Assembly (NCBI GenBank): GCA_017469785.1
Contig: JAFUFU010000010.1
Location: forward strand, 1 to 64,000
From: Treponema sp.
GTDB taxonomy: Bacteria; Spirochaetota; Spirochaetia; Treponematales; Treponemataceae
Direction: 5' to 3'
DNA: 64,000 nt
Within the stretch, counting starts at the first letter, position 1; each line of letters starts with the position of its first letter. Positions 8,838 through 16,124 of the stretch are shown one piece after another. Under the pieces are notes generated by a model, which was given only the letters and a program-made list of their open reading frames with translations, did no database searches and was not told where the DNA came from. The translations under genes were made by a program, and so were the position numbers.

Positions 8838-9203
8838 ATGGAATTGAAAGAAATCATGGAACAAGGCTCTTTTGCTGTGGCAGGGGACACTCTTAACGAA
8901 GAAAAATATGCTTTTAAAATCAAGCAGGGGCTTTTAGAGCACGGATACACTGTCTACGCCGTGGGAAAGGAACTTTCAAGTTTCAACGACATTCCGGATG
9001 AAATCGACATCATCGACCTGTGCATAAATCCCGTAAAAGGAATTGCCCTCATCAAGGACTGCAAAAAGCCATTCAAGTGCATCGTGATTCAGCCTGGAGC
9101 TGAGAGTGAGGAACTGCTTTCCTATTTAGACGAAAATAACATTCCCTATATTCAGGGCTGCCTGCTCGTGGGACTGAGCGTATATGCGAAAGGAAAGCAT
9201 TAG
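8838..9203 (+). CDS. CoA-binding domain protein (YccU-like)
   Basis: 121 aa. A Rossmann-like CoA-binding domain covers almost the whole protein: SFAVAGDTLNEEKYAFKI at the nucleotide loop, then YTVYAVGKEL, IDIIDLCINP and CIVIQPGAES. It matches the single-domain CoA_binding_2 family, whose cellular role is generally unknown. The start was placed at 8838 because TATAAT (8826-8831, extended by TGT) lies 6 nt upstream; an earlier in-frame ATG at 8784 precedes this promoter. Confidence 0.88.
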   Translation: MELKEIMEQGSFAVAGDTLNEEKYAFKIKQGLLEHGYTVYAVGKELSSFNDIPDEIDIIDLCINPVKGIALIKDCKKPFKCIVIQPGAESEELLSYLDENNIPYIQGCLLVGLSVYAKGKH

Positions 9204-9528
9204 GCCGTCACAACCGTCAATGAATGCTTTCTGATTCCAACTTGTTTACAGAATCTTTCTTGTGGCTTTTGCGACCTCTTCTTTAAGTTCTGGCGGATTT
9301 AAAACCTTTGCCCCTCCGCCAGCATAACTTGGCCCATAAAATAAGCCTTGTCCGCTGCGACAGGCCGTTTGGTATAATATTGTGGAAAATCAGGTCAGTT
9401 TATGGTATTCTATGACGATGGAGTTTACCGCCTTTGCGAGCGATTTATTGAGAGAAGATGACCCTGTCACACTTGACAATATTGACTAGATTGATTAGTA
9501 AATGATTAGCATTTGACGAAGTTTTTGT
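9204..9528. other. Gene-poor stretch with decayed sequence
   Basis: Apart from the WYL remnant, the stretch holds a TATAAT-like box near 9374 and a short open frame near 9401-9489 (begins MVFYDDGVYRL) resembling nothing I know. It leads into the AlbA-domain gene at 9529. Confidence 0.5.
9246..9365 (-). pseudogene. C-terminal remnant of a WYL-domain regulator
   Basis: The minus strand encodes GLFYGPSYAGGGAKVLNPP followed by ELKEEVAKATRKIL and a stop. This is the typical end of HTH-WYL transcription regulators (a VLNPPEL-EEV-like helix). No upstream domain is visible in any frame, so it is a fragment. Confidence 0.5.
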
Positions 9529-10689
9529 ATGCAGGAAGATGAAAGCACCGAATTTAAGGAAAGTGTCGTTGATGGCATAAAAAAAGAAGTCGTTTCATTT
9601 GCAAATACAAGGGGCGGAACTCTTGATGACAGACAGATTCTTGCAATTCATGTTGAAGAAGGCACTAATAAACCCTATTACCTTGCAAAAAACGGACTTA
9701 AACCTTCCGGCGTGTTCGTGCGGCAGGGGGCTTCTTCTGTTCCTGCTTCTGAAGAGCAAATCCGCAGGATGATTCGAGAAACAGGCGGAGATTGCTTTGA
9801 AAAAATGCGCTCCCTGAATCAGAGCCTGACCTTTGATTCAGCGGAAAAGCTTTTTAAGAGCCAGAATCTTGATTTTGGAGACACGCAGAAACGGACTCTC
9901 GGGCTTTATGATGATGCAGGACTTTTTACAAACACTGCGCTTTTGATTTCTGAACAGAATCCTTTTACAATAAAATGTGCCGTATTTTCAAATGAAGAGC
10001 AGACGGAATTCAAGGACAGAAAGGAAGTTTCAGGCTCACTGTTCGCTCAGCTTTCAGAAGTTTACAACTATATCGACCGTTATAACAACCTAAATTCAAA
10101 ATTTGAAGGGCTTCACAGAATTGACAGCCGTGATTACCCGGAAAGTGCAATCAGAGAAGCGCTTTTAAACAGTCTTGTCCACCGCGATTATTCTTACAGC
10201 GCAAGCACCCTTATAAGCATTTACTCAGACCGAATTGAAATTGTTTCCATTGGCGGACTTTTACAGTGGTTTTCGCTTGAGGATGTAAAAATGGGGCTTT
10301 CGGTATGCCGCAACAAAAACCTTGCAGACATTTTTTACCGCCTCACGCTGATAGAATCATACGGCACCGGATTAAGAAAAATCATGAATTCTTACAGCAG
10401 CTGCGAAAAAAAACCGGAGATGCTGGTCACTCAGAACGCATTTAAAATAATCCTTCCGAACAAAAATTCAGCCGTTCAGAAAACTGCCGAATCTGGATTT
10501 ATTACTAATGAAGAACTGATTTTAAGATATGCGGGGGCACACGAATCGTTCAGTCGGCCAGAAATTGACGCTTTGCTCAAAACAAGTCCTGCCACATCAA
10601 ACAGAATGTTAAAGAAACTCCTTGCAGAAAACAAACTGCTTGCACGGGGGAATGGCAAGGCATTAAGATATTTTATTGAGAGAAGGTGA
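9529..10689 (+). CDS. AlbA_2-type DNA-binding / ATPase-like protein with an internal deletion
   Basis: 386 aa. The N-terminus matches the AlbA_2 (formerly divergent AAA-4) domain: DESTEFKESV, KKEVVSFANTRGGT, then after a shortened segment GTNKPYYLAKNGLKPSGVFV, RQGASSVPA and the family's MRSLNQ-LTF element. The C-terminal half has a GHKL-like HATPase_c_4 region (REALLNSLVHRDYS, IESYGTGLRKIM) and a final winged helix. Homologues have about 45 more residues between GGT and GTN-PYYL, the part holding the IGI-DDG strand, so this copy seems to have an in-frame deletion. These proteins are often transcription regulators. Activity is doubtful. Confidence 0.8.
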   Translation: MQEDESTEFKESVVDGIKKEVVSFANTRGGTLDDRQILAIHVEEGTNKPYYLAKNGLKPSGVFVRQGASSVPASEEQIRRMIRETGGDCFEKMRSLNQSLTFDSAEKLFKSQNLDFGDTQKRTLGLYDDAGLFTNTALLISEQNPFTIKCAVFSNEEQTEFKDRKEVSGSLFAQLSEVYNYIDRYNNLNSKFEGLHRIDSRDYPESAIREALLNSLVHRDYSYSASTLISIYSDRIEIVSIGGLLQWFSLEDVKMGLSVCRNKNLADIFYRLTLIESYGTGLRKIMNSYSSCEKKPEMLVTQNAFKIILPNKNSAVQKTAESGFITNEELILRYAGAHESFSRPEIDALLKTSPATSNRMLKKLLAENKLLARGNGKALRYFIERR

Positions 10690-10691
10690 TT

Positions 10692-10917
10692 ATGGGCCAC
10701 ACTCAAACAGTAGAAAAGCTAAAAGGACTCTAACGAATATCTTGTTTATACAATTCGAGGTCAGGAAGAAGAAAGGGCAAGAATATCGAGGGAACTTCAC
10801 GACACTGTTGCACAGGATTTGCGTTACTGCAAAAATCTTCTTGAAAAAGATGAAGCGGCTGTAAACATAAGCGAGGCAGTTCAAATTCTTGAAAAGTCAT
10901 TATCCTTTATTCTATAA
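10692..10917 (+). pseudogene. Frameshifted histidine-kinase remnant (NarL-partner type)
   Basis: An AAGGTG ribosome-binding site precedes MGHTQTVEKLKGL and a stop at 10731. A one-base shift then restores an open frame reading NEYLVYTIRGQEEERARISR followed by ELHDTVAQDLRYCKNLL, the HisKA_3 H-box with its phospho-accepting histidine. The frame ends at 10917 without an ATPase domain. This is a truncated, shifted sensor kinase gene. Confidence 0.7.
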
Positions 10918-10918
10918 T
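10889..10918 (+). promoter_or_regulatory. Promoter of the HAD nucleotidase gene
   Basis: TTGAAA (10889-10894), an 18-bp spacer and TATAAT (10913-10918) lie inside the kinase remnant. The ATG at 10926 is 7 nt downstream, so the transcript starts at or next to the start codon. Confidence 0.75.
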
Positions 10919-10925
10919 GTATCCA

Positions 10926-11531
10926 ATGAACATATACGTTGATTTTGATGACTGCCTGTGCGAGACAGCTCGGTATTTTTCGTCGCTTGTAAAAGACATG
11001 TTTTCCCTTGATGTTCCCTACGAAAAAATCAGGTATTTTAATCTGCAAAAGTCTTTTTCTTTGTCCGATGAAGATTATGACAAAATGATGATTCATGCCC
11101 ACAAGCCGGAGATTCTTTTGTCTTATGAGGAAACTCCGGGGGCGGCTCTGACGATTAACAAATGGCTGGACGCCGGTCACGATGTAAAAATAATTACAGG
11201 GCGGCCTTCAAGTGCCTATGACGCGTCACGACAGTGGCTTGATGAACATGGTCTTGGACGGCTTCCTCTTTTTTGCCTGAACAAATACGGCCGTGACAAT
11301 TTCATCAAGGGCAGTTCTTTTAATCTTGAGCTGGAAGATTACTATAAAATGCATTTTGATTTTGCCGTGGAAGATTCACCCCATGCCTTTAAATTTTTTG
11401 AGCATCTGCCTCATCTTAAAGTCCTTGTCTTTGACCGCCCCTGGAATCAGGACTGCGACTTTCCCAATCAGAATTACAAGAGATGTTCCGACTGGAATGT
11501 GATTGGGAAAAGTGTTCGTCTTCCCATGTAA
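10926..11531 (+). CDS. HAD-family 5'-nucleotidase (NT5C-like)
   Basis: 201 aa. Starts MNIYVDFDDCLCETARYFSS: the DxD catalytic aspartates of the HAD superfamily lie at residues 6 and 8. KIITGRPSS is motif II, and FAVEDSPHAFKFF is the motif IV acidic region. Length and layout match the NT5C-type deoxyribonucleotidase or phosphatase group, which dephosphorylates nucleoside monophosphates; the substrate is not determined. The start at 10926 is preferred over the ATG at 10917, because the latter overlaps the -10 box. Confidence 0.85.
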   Translation: MNIYVDFDDCLCETARYFSSLVKDMFSLDVPYEKIRYFNLQKSFSLSDEDYDKMMIHAHKPEILLSYEETPGAALTINKWLDAGHDVKIITGRPSSAYDASRQWLDEHGLGRLPLFCLNKYGRDNFIKGSSFNLELEDYYKMHFDFAVEDSPHAFKFFEHLPHLKVLVFDRPWNQDCDFPNQNYKRCSDWNVIGKSVRLPM

Positions 11532-11561
11532 TTTTTCTTGCATCTGTGCTATAATCTCCCC

Positions 11562-11921
11562 ATGATTCAAATCTTCGGCACAAACAAAAACTTTGACTGC
11601 AAGGCGGCCCAGCGTTTCTTTAAGGAGCGGCGCGTTCCCTTTCAGTTTATCGACCTTAAAGAAAAAGAAATGTCCTCAGGCGAGTTTGACTCCGTTCTTT
11701 CTGCCCTTGCAAAATCTGAGGGAAGCCGGGCGGCGGCAATCGAGGCTCTGACCGACACAAAATCAAAGGATTACTCAAGCATAGCCTACCTTGACGACAG
11801 CGAAAAAGAAGAAAAACTGTTTGAAAACAAGTCCAAACTCTTAAAGCAGCCCGTCTGTCGCAACGGAAAAACCGAAGCCACTGTTGGCATGGCGCAGAAA
11901 GTGTGGGAAGGCTGGAAGTAG
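11562..11921 (+). CDS. ArsC/Spx-family thioredoxin-fold protein
   Basis: 119 aa. Starts MIQIFGTNKNFDCKAAQRFF, the thioredoxin-like fold with a single cysteine (FDCKAA) as in Spx/ArsC-like proteins, followed by FKERRVPFQFIDLKEKEMS. RNGKTEATVG stands near the C-terminus, where arsenate reductases have RP. It lacks clear arsenate-reductase arginines, so the role may be redox or regulatory. Leaderless start: TATAAT (11550-11555, extended by TGC) ends 6 nt before the ATG. Confidence 0.85.
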   Translation: MIQIFGTNKNFDCKAAQRFFKERRVPFQFIDLKEKEMSSGEFDSVLSALAKSEGSRAAAIEALTDTKSKDYSSIAYLDDSEKEEKLFENKSKLLKQPVCRNGKTEATVGMAQKVWEGWK

Positions 11922-11931
11922 AAATCTGGGC

Positions 11932-12056
11932 GCATCCGCTGCTTGGTTCGACTTCGCTCACCAACCAGCGGTCGGGCTTTGCGGGGCTACGGCTTTCGCC
12001 TCCGACCACGCTTCGCGTGTTTTCGCTTACGCTCACCCCTCCAATCCCTTGCGCAA
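11932..12056. repeat. Modular hairpin repeat, copy 1
   Basis: A cluster of short inverted repeats: CCGCTG...CAGCGG enclosing TCGACTTCGCTCA, then GTCGGGCTTTGCG, GGCTTTCGCC, CACGCTTCGCGTG, and an end module CTCCAATCCCTTGCGCAAA. The same order of modules recurs at 16715-16883. It ends inside the 3' end of the convergent DNA glycosylase gene, whose last residues (LRKGLEG and stop) are written by the repeat. Confidence 0.7.
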
Positions 12057-12608
12057 AGCCGAATATGCTTCAATCAGCCTGTCCAGTGACCATGCGGCAT
12101 TTGCGGGGCTGGTGCTGGGAAGGCACTCGCTTGTAAGATTGAATCGTTTCTCGTAGCGGCCGGCGCAGTGCTTCTGCCAAAGGGCAAAGGCGGTCTTTCC
12201 CGTGCAGAAAACGCGGCGGATTTTGCTCTGCTCAAAAATCTCAGTAAAATCATTGGGCGTGGCGTTTTTAATACTTGCGTCCGCCGCTCCTTCTATCTCG
12301 CAGCTGGCAAGTACATCCCAGAGGGCGATGCGGTGGCGAATCAGAAAATCCCGCCTTTCTTTAATCGTTGCGGCAAGGTCGGCTCTTTCCTGCTCATCCG
12401 CCTGTGTTGTAAAAAATCCCTTGTTCGTGTAGGTCAGCTCCTCGCCAAAGACCGCAAAAAGGACGCGCCAGAACCTGTTCTGTCCGTGCATGTAGAAAAA
12501 TCCCGCATTCCGGCTGGCGGGGGAGGGCATGGTTCCAAGCAAAAGAATCCGGCTTTCACTGTTCCACACTGGCGGAATGGGGTGGATTATCATCTTGTTA
12601 GTTTGCAT
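12033..12608 (-). CDS. Uracil/hypoxanthine-DNA glycosylase family protein (Mug/TDG-like)
   Basis: 191 aa. Removes deaminated bases from DNA in base excision repair. The core reads SRILLLGTMPSPASRNAGFF, with the GTMPSP active-site segment, then YMHGQNRFWRVL, ALWDVLASCEIEGAADASI and the C-terminal SPANAAW motif. This matches the DNA-deoxyinosine glycosylase group. The start at 12608 is chosen because an extended -10 (TGC-TATACT) ends 10 nt upstream; an alternative ATG is at 12593. The C-terminal seven residues derive from the dispersed repeat at 11932-12056. Confidence 0.85.
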   Translation of the reverse strand: MQTNKMIIHPIPPVWNSESRILLLGTMPSPASRNAGFFYMHGQNRFWRVLFAVFGEELTYTNKGFFTTQADEQERADLAATIKERRDFLIRHRIALWDVLASCEIEGAADASIKNATPNDFTEIFEQSKIRRVFCTGKTAFALWQKHCAGRYEKRFNLTSECLPSTSPANAAWSLDRLIEAYSALRKGLEG

Positions 12609-12692
12609 TCCGCTAAAAAGTATAGCACGGCTTTGCCCGAGTATGCTACAATACGGAAGGACACGGAACTGTTTTAGGAGAAAAAACAATAA

Positions 12693-13376
12693 ATGGACTT
12701 CTCTTACATCTTTCGCTCTGCAAAACTCATTCCCGAAAATCTTGAAAAGACGGGCTTCTCAAAAAAAACAATTTCCACAAGCGGGCAGGGAAGTGAATTG
12801 CACTCATATACGCTCCGCCGTGACATCTGTGGCGGTGACTTTTACGCAGTCATAGAATTAAATCAGAGTGAGGAAACGCTGACCGCGCAGGTTTTTGACA
12901 GTGAAACGAAAGAAAAATACACGCTTTTTGACTCCCCCCGCTCGCACGGCTCTTTTGTCGCTTCCATGCGTGAGGAAGTGCAGAATATCATAAAAGAAAT
13001 CCGTGCCGCATGTTTTGCTTCCGCTGATTTAAAGGAGAAGTATATTGCTTTTTTGAAGGAGCGTTTCGGCTCAGAAGCTGATTTTCCCTGGGAGGACACT
13101 CCTGATTTCTGTGTTTTCCGCTGTGAGAATCAAAAGTGGTTTGCGCTCATTATGAAAATCAAATACAGGCAGCTCTCTCTTACAGGCGATGAGGAAGTGT
13201 GGGTTGTGGATTTAAAGGCGGATTCAGGGGAAATCGAATCGCTCATCGACAGAAAATCAATTTTTCCCGCCTGGCACATGAACAAAAAACACTGGATTAC
13301 AGTTCTGCTCTCCGCCGTCACGGATTTTGACCGCCTTTGCGCGCTTACTGAGCGGAGCTTTAATCTGGTGCGTTAA
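12693..13376 (+). CDS. MmcQ/YjbR-family protein with N-terminal extension
   Basis: 227 aa. The C-terminal 110 residues match MmcQ/YjbR double-wing proteins: WFALIMKIKYRQL, VDLKADSGEIESLIDRKSIF, PAWHMNKKHWITVLL and LCALTERSFNLV. The N-terminal half is a longer variable domain. The family is described as DNA-binding-like, with unknown function. It has an AGGAG site and an extended -10 (TGC-TACAAT), so unlike its neighbours it has a normal leader. Confidence 0.88.
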   Translation: MDFSYIFRSAKLIPENLEKTGFSKKTISTSGQGSELHSYTLRRDICGGDFYAVIELNQSEETLTAQVFDSETKEKYTLFDSPRSHGSFVASMREEVQNIIKEIRAACFASADLKEKYIAFLKERFGSEADFPWEDTPDFCVFRCENQKWFALIMKIKYRQLSLTGDEEVWVVDLKADSGEIESLIDRKSIFPAWHMNKKHWITVLLSAVTDFDRLCALTERSFNLVR

Positions 13377-13760
13377 TGCATATTACCTCATTAACCGAAA
13401 TGGCAGCGGCGTAGATTCTTTCTGCGGGGCTTTTACTTTCCATGGAAAGGGTATAGTACAAGAGACTTGTTTTTTCTTTCTTACAGGCTTATAATAAAAA
13501 CCATAAATGAAAAAAGTATTTCCTAAAATCTTGTTTTGTCAGAAAACCATTGACAAAAGAAAGAAGGCCGATACAATCCTTCGGGCTTCTTATATCCTAT
13601 GTAATTCTTGCATGTCCTGTGTCACTCATACGCTTGACACACAATCCCCTTACAACGATAGACCTCGATTCATCTGTCTGCTGGCAGTCAGAAGGCAGAC
13701 AATGATGGTGAGAAATCCGCTTACACTTTTATTCTCAATCAAAAGGATGTGTAACCAATC
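13377..13760. other. Intergenic region and leader of the BMP signalling operon
   Basis: It holds a good promoter (see next entry), a second TTGACA near 13634 without a clear -10, and an AAGGA site before 13761. The leader is about 180 nt. I see no recognisable riboswitch and no credible gene. Confidence 0.5.
13550..13577 (+). promoter_or_regulatory. Promoter of the BMP/7TM/HD-GYP operon
   Basis: TTGACA (13550-13555), 16-bp spacer, TACAAT (13572-13577). It gives a leader of about 175 nt before the BMP-family gene. Confidence 0.7.
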
Positions 13761-14969
13761 ATGAAAAACAAATATGCGCTCACTACGCTCACGGTGATTT
13801 TTGGCGTGGCGGTCATGTTTCTTTTTACGAAAGTTTTTTCTGCTGATGAGGATTCTAAAATCCTGAAAATCGGTTTTGTCTACAATGCGGACAGGGCAAC
13901 GGCCTACACGATAAATTTCTTTCGTGCCCAGACAGAGCTTGAAGATGCTTTTGGCGACCGGGTGCAGGTTTTTGCTAAGTATAATGTGGGTGAAAGCGGC
14001 GGGCCTTGCGAAAAAGCCATTGAAGATTTGGCGGAAGAAGGCTGCCGTCTTATTTTTGCGGTGAGTTACGGACACGGAGAGACGGTTAAGAAAAAGGCGG
14101 CAAAATATCCCGAAATTCAGTTCTGTCATGCCACCGGCGACCTTGCAGACCAGGAGCCTGTTCTTCCAAATTATCACACCTTTATGGGAACAATCCACGA
14201 AGGCCGTTATGTCTGCGGAATAATCGCGGGAATGAAGCTTGCAGAGCTGATTTCCAAAGGCAAAATAAAGCGGAGTCAGGCAAAAGTCGGCTATGTAGGA
14301 GCCTTTTCTTACGCGGAAGTTATTTCCGGCTATACGGCGTTTTTCTTGGGCGTGCGCAGCATCGTTCCTGAAGCAGAGATGTTTGTCCGCTACACAAATA
14401 CCTGGAGTAACCATGTAATCGAAAAGAAAACCGCGGAAGAGCTGATTAACGAAGGTTGCGTTATCATAAGCCAGCACTCCGACACGGCGGGGCCTGCCAT
14501 TGCCTGCGAGGAAGCCAGCGTCAAACGGGGAAAAACGGTCTTCCATGTGGGCTACAATCAGAGCATGACGGATGTTGCCCCTACCACTTCCCTTGTTTCA
14601 AGCAGAATTGACTGGAATCCCTACATTTTGGATGCGGCAAAGGCTGTTCTTTCCGGAAAATCCATCGAGAAAGTCGTAAAAAGTCCTTACAAAAACAATG
14701 ACGCTGCGGCAGGATTTGACCGGGGCTGGATTGAGATTGTGGGCTTAAACCGCCATATCCTTGCTCCCGGCACGGAGGAAGCCCTTGAAAAAACAGTGCG
14801 TCTCTTTAAGGGCGGAAACATAACGGTCTTTCAGGGAAATTATTTGGGAGTGAATCCCTTTGACGAAAATGATGTTTGGGATTTACGAAAGCCTTTCATC
14901 GAATGTGAGAAGCGCAGCGCGCCTGGTTTCTGCTATGTCCTGAAAGACGTGATTACGGTGGAGCAGTGA
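13761..14969 (+). CDS. BMP-family periplasmic binding protein
   Basis: 402 aa. A signal peptide or signal anchor (residues 5-28, no lipobox cysteine) precedes a BMP/TmpC-type ligand domain: KIGFVYNADRATAYT, LIFAVSYGHGETVKKKA, NYHTFMGTIHEGRYVCGIIA, KVGYVGAFSYAEVISGYTAF and DRGWIEI. The family usually binds purine nucleosides for an ABC importer. Here no permease or ATPase follows; the next two genes encode membrane signalling proteins, so it probably acts as a sensor subunit. A perfect hairpin terminator follows. Confidence 0.92.
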   Translation: MKNKYALTTLTVIFGVAVMFLFTKVFSADEDSKILKIGFVYNADRATAYTINFFRAQTELEDAFGDRVQVFAKYNVGESGGPCEKAIEDLAEEGCRLIFAVSYGHGETVKKKAAKYPEIQFCHATGDLADQEPVLPNYHTFMGTIHEGRYVCGIIAGMKLAELISKGKIKRSQAKVGYVGAFSYAEVISGYTAFFLGVRSIVPEAEMFVRYTNTWSNHVIEKKTAEELINEGCVIISQHSDTAGPAIACEEASVKRGKTVFHVGYNQSMTDVAPTTSLVSSRIDWNPYILDAAKAVLSGKSIEKVVKSPYKNNDAAAGFDRGWIEIVGLNRHILAPGTEEALEKTVRLFKGGNITVFQGNYLGVNPFDENDVWDLRKPFIECEKRSAPGFCYVLKDVITVEQ

Positions 14970-14999
14970 AAAAAAGTACATCCGTGTACTTTTTTTCAC
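14966..14999 (+). terminator. Intrinsic terminator or partial terminator after the BMP gene
   Basis: A perfect 15-bp stem, GTGAAAAAAAGTACA against its complement, with loop TCCG; the stem itself ends in seven T. It could reduce read-through into the two downstream signalling genes. Confidence 0.75.
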
Positions 15000-15002
15000 C
15001 TG

Positions 15003-15066
15003 CAGATTTTGCCGTTGGCAAAACTGCTGTTTCGTGCATCCTGCACGACCGCTAACGCGGAGTTTT
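15003..15066. repeat. Short hairpin cluster between BMP and 7TM genes
   Basis: Successive mini-hairpins, GCCGTTGGC, TCGTGCATCCTGCACGA and CCGCTAACGCGG, similar in style to the modules of the dispersed repeats at 11932 and 16715 (shared GCTAACGC-type core). Confidence 0.45.
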
Positions 15067-15080
15067 TATTGGAGGAGTAA

Positions 15081-16124
15081 ATGCTGGGTATCGTCCTGAA
15101 CCTGATTCTGATTTCACTTGCCGTTCTTGCCCTTGCGGCGGGAACCTCTTTTTATGTACTGGAAAAGGAAGCCGGTTTTGTCCGGGGCTACACGCACCTT
15201 TTTTCCATAGCAGTTTTCTTCATCTGTGCAGGCTATGGCATTATGGGCTTTCTGCCCTATGTGAAGTACGCCTTTATTCCCCGTCTGGTGGGGCTTTACG
15301 GAATAGATGTTTTCCTTCTCATGGAGCTTTCCTTTCTTACTATGGAATTAAAGAGGAAGCCTGGAATCCGCGGAGTCATCATCGGTATTTTTGCCCTTTA
15401 TGTGCTTTTGGATCTGCTTATTTTCGGACGGCCTTCCGCCCTCAATTATGTCCGCTATGATTTTCACACAGCCTACGAAAACAAGATGACAGGAGCCTTC
15501 TTTTTTCATTACTCTTTCATCATTGTCATCTGCCTTGTGCTTTTGTATCACGGAATAAAATGGTACAAAAGTCAGAAAAACAAAAGGGACAGAATCTTCG
15601 TGGTGGAAATCATTCTGGCGAATTTTGTCCTCCTCTTTGCCGCCCTGCCCGACATGTTCAACCTTCCCTTTGCGAAGAAATACCCGGCATTTTTCTACAG
15701 TCTGGCCTTTTCAATCGTTTATTTCTCTTACTGGATGGCAATAAGGTATCACATGACTTTTACCCCTACCGTAAAAAATGTGAGTCAGGAAATTTTCTAT
15801 TCGATAGATGTTCCCGTGCTGATTTTTGACCTTGAAGGTGCGGTAAGCCTCTTTAACCCTGCGGCAGAAGAAAAATGCGCCATAAAAGACGGCAGGAAGG
15901 CAACAATCAGAAGCCTTTTCACCCTGACTGATGTAGAAACCCTGCGCCTGCTGTCAAAGGCAAGGCGTGGAATCTCTGAAAAACTCGAAACAAAAATCAA
16001 GTCAAATCAAAAGCCCTGCAGCATTCACTGCACAATCCGCATGGACTACACGGGCGAACCTTTCTGCATCATCGGCACTGTGCTGATGAAGGACATTCAG
16101 AACAGTGAGGAGACCGAAAAATGA
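15081..16124 (+). CDS. Seven-helix membrane sensor with C-terminal PAS domain, no output domain
   Basis: 347 aa. Seven hydrophobic helices fill residues 1-225 in the manner of the N-terminal region of 7TM histidine kinases. Residues about 235-340 form a PAS-like domain (IDVPVLIFDLEGAVSLFNPA). There is no kinase, cyclase or phosphodiesterase domain, so it must signal through a partner. A TTGGAGGAG site precedes the ATG, and its stop overlaps the next start (ATGA), implying coupling to the HD-GYP protein. Confidence 0.85.
   Translation: MLGIVLNLILISLAVLALAAGTSFYVLEKEAGFVRGYTHLFSIAVFFICAGYGIMGFLPYVKYAFIPRLVGLYGIDVFLLMELSFLTMELKRKPGIRGVIIGIFALYVLLDLLIFGRPSALNYVRYDFHTAYENKMTGAFFFHYSFIIVICLVLLYHGIKWYKSQKNKRDRIFVVEIILANFVLLFAALPDMFNLPFAKKYPAFFYSLAFSIVYFSYWMAIRYHMTFTPTVKNVSQEIFYSIDVPVLIFDLEGAVSLFNPAAEEKCAIKDGRKATIRSLFTLTDVETLRLLSKARRGISEKLETKIKSNQKPCSIHCTIRMDYTGEPFCIIGTVLMKDIQNSEETEK

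Noticed and set aside
13507..13764. 85-codon plus-strand frame before the BMP gene
   Set aside because: It contains the operon promoter, has no ribosome-binding site and no protein-like composition.
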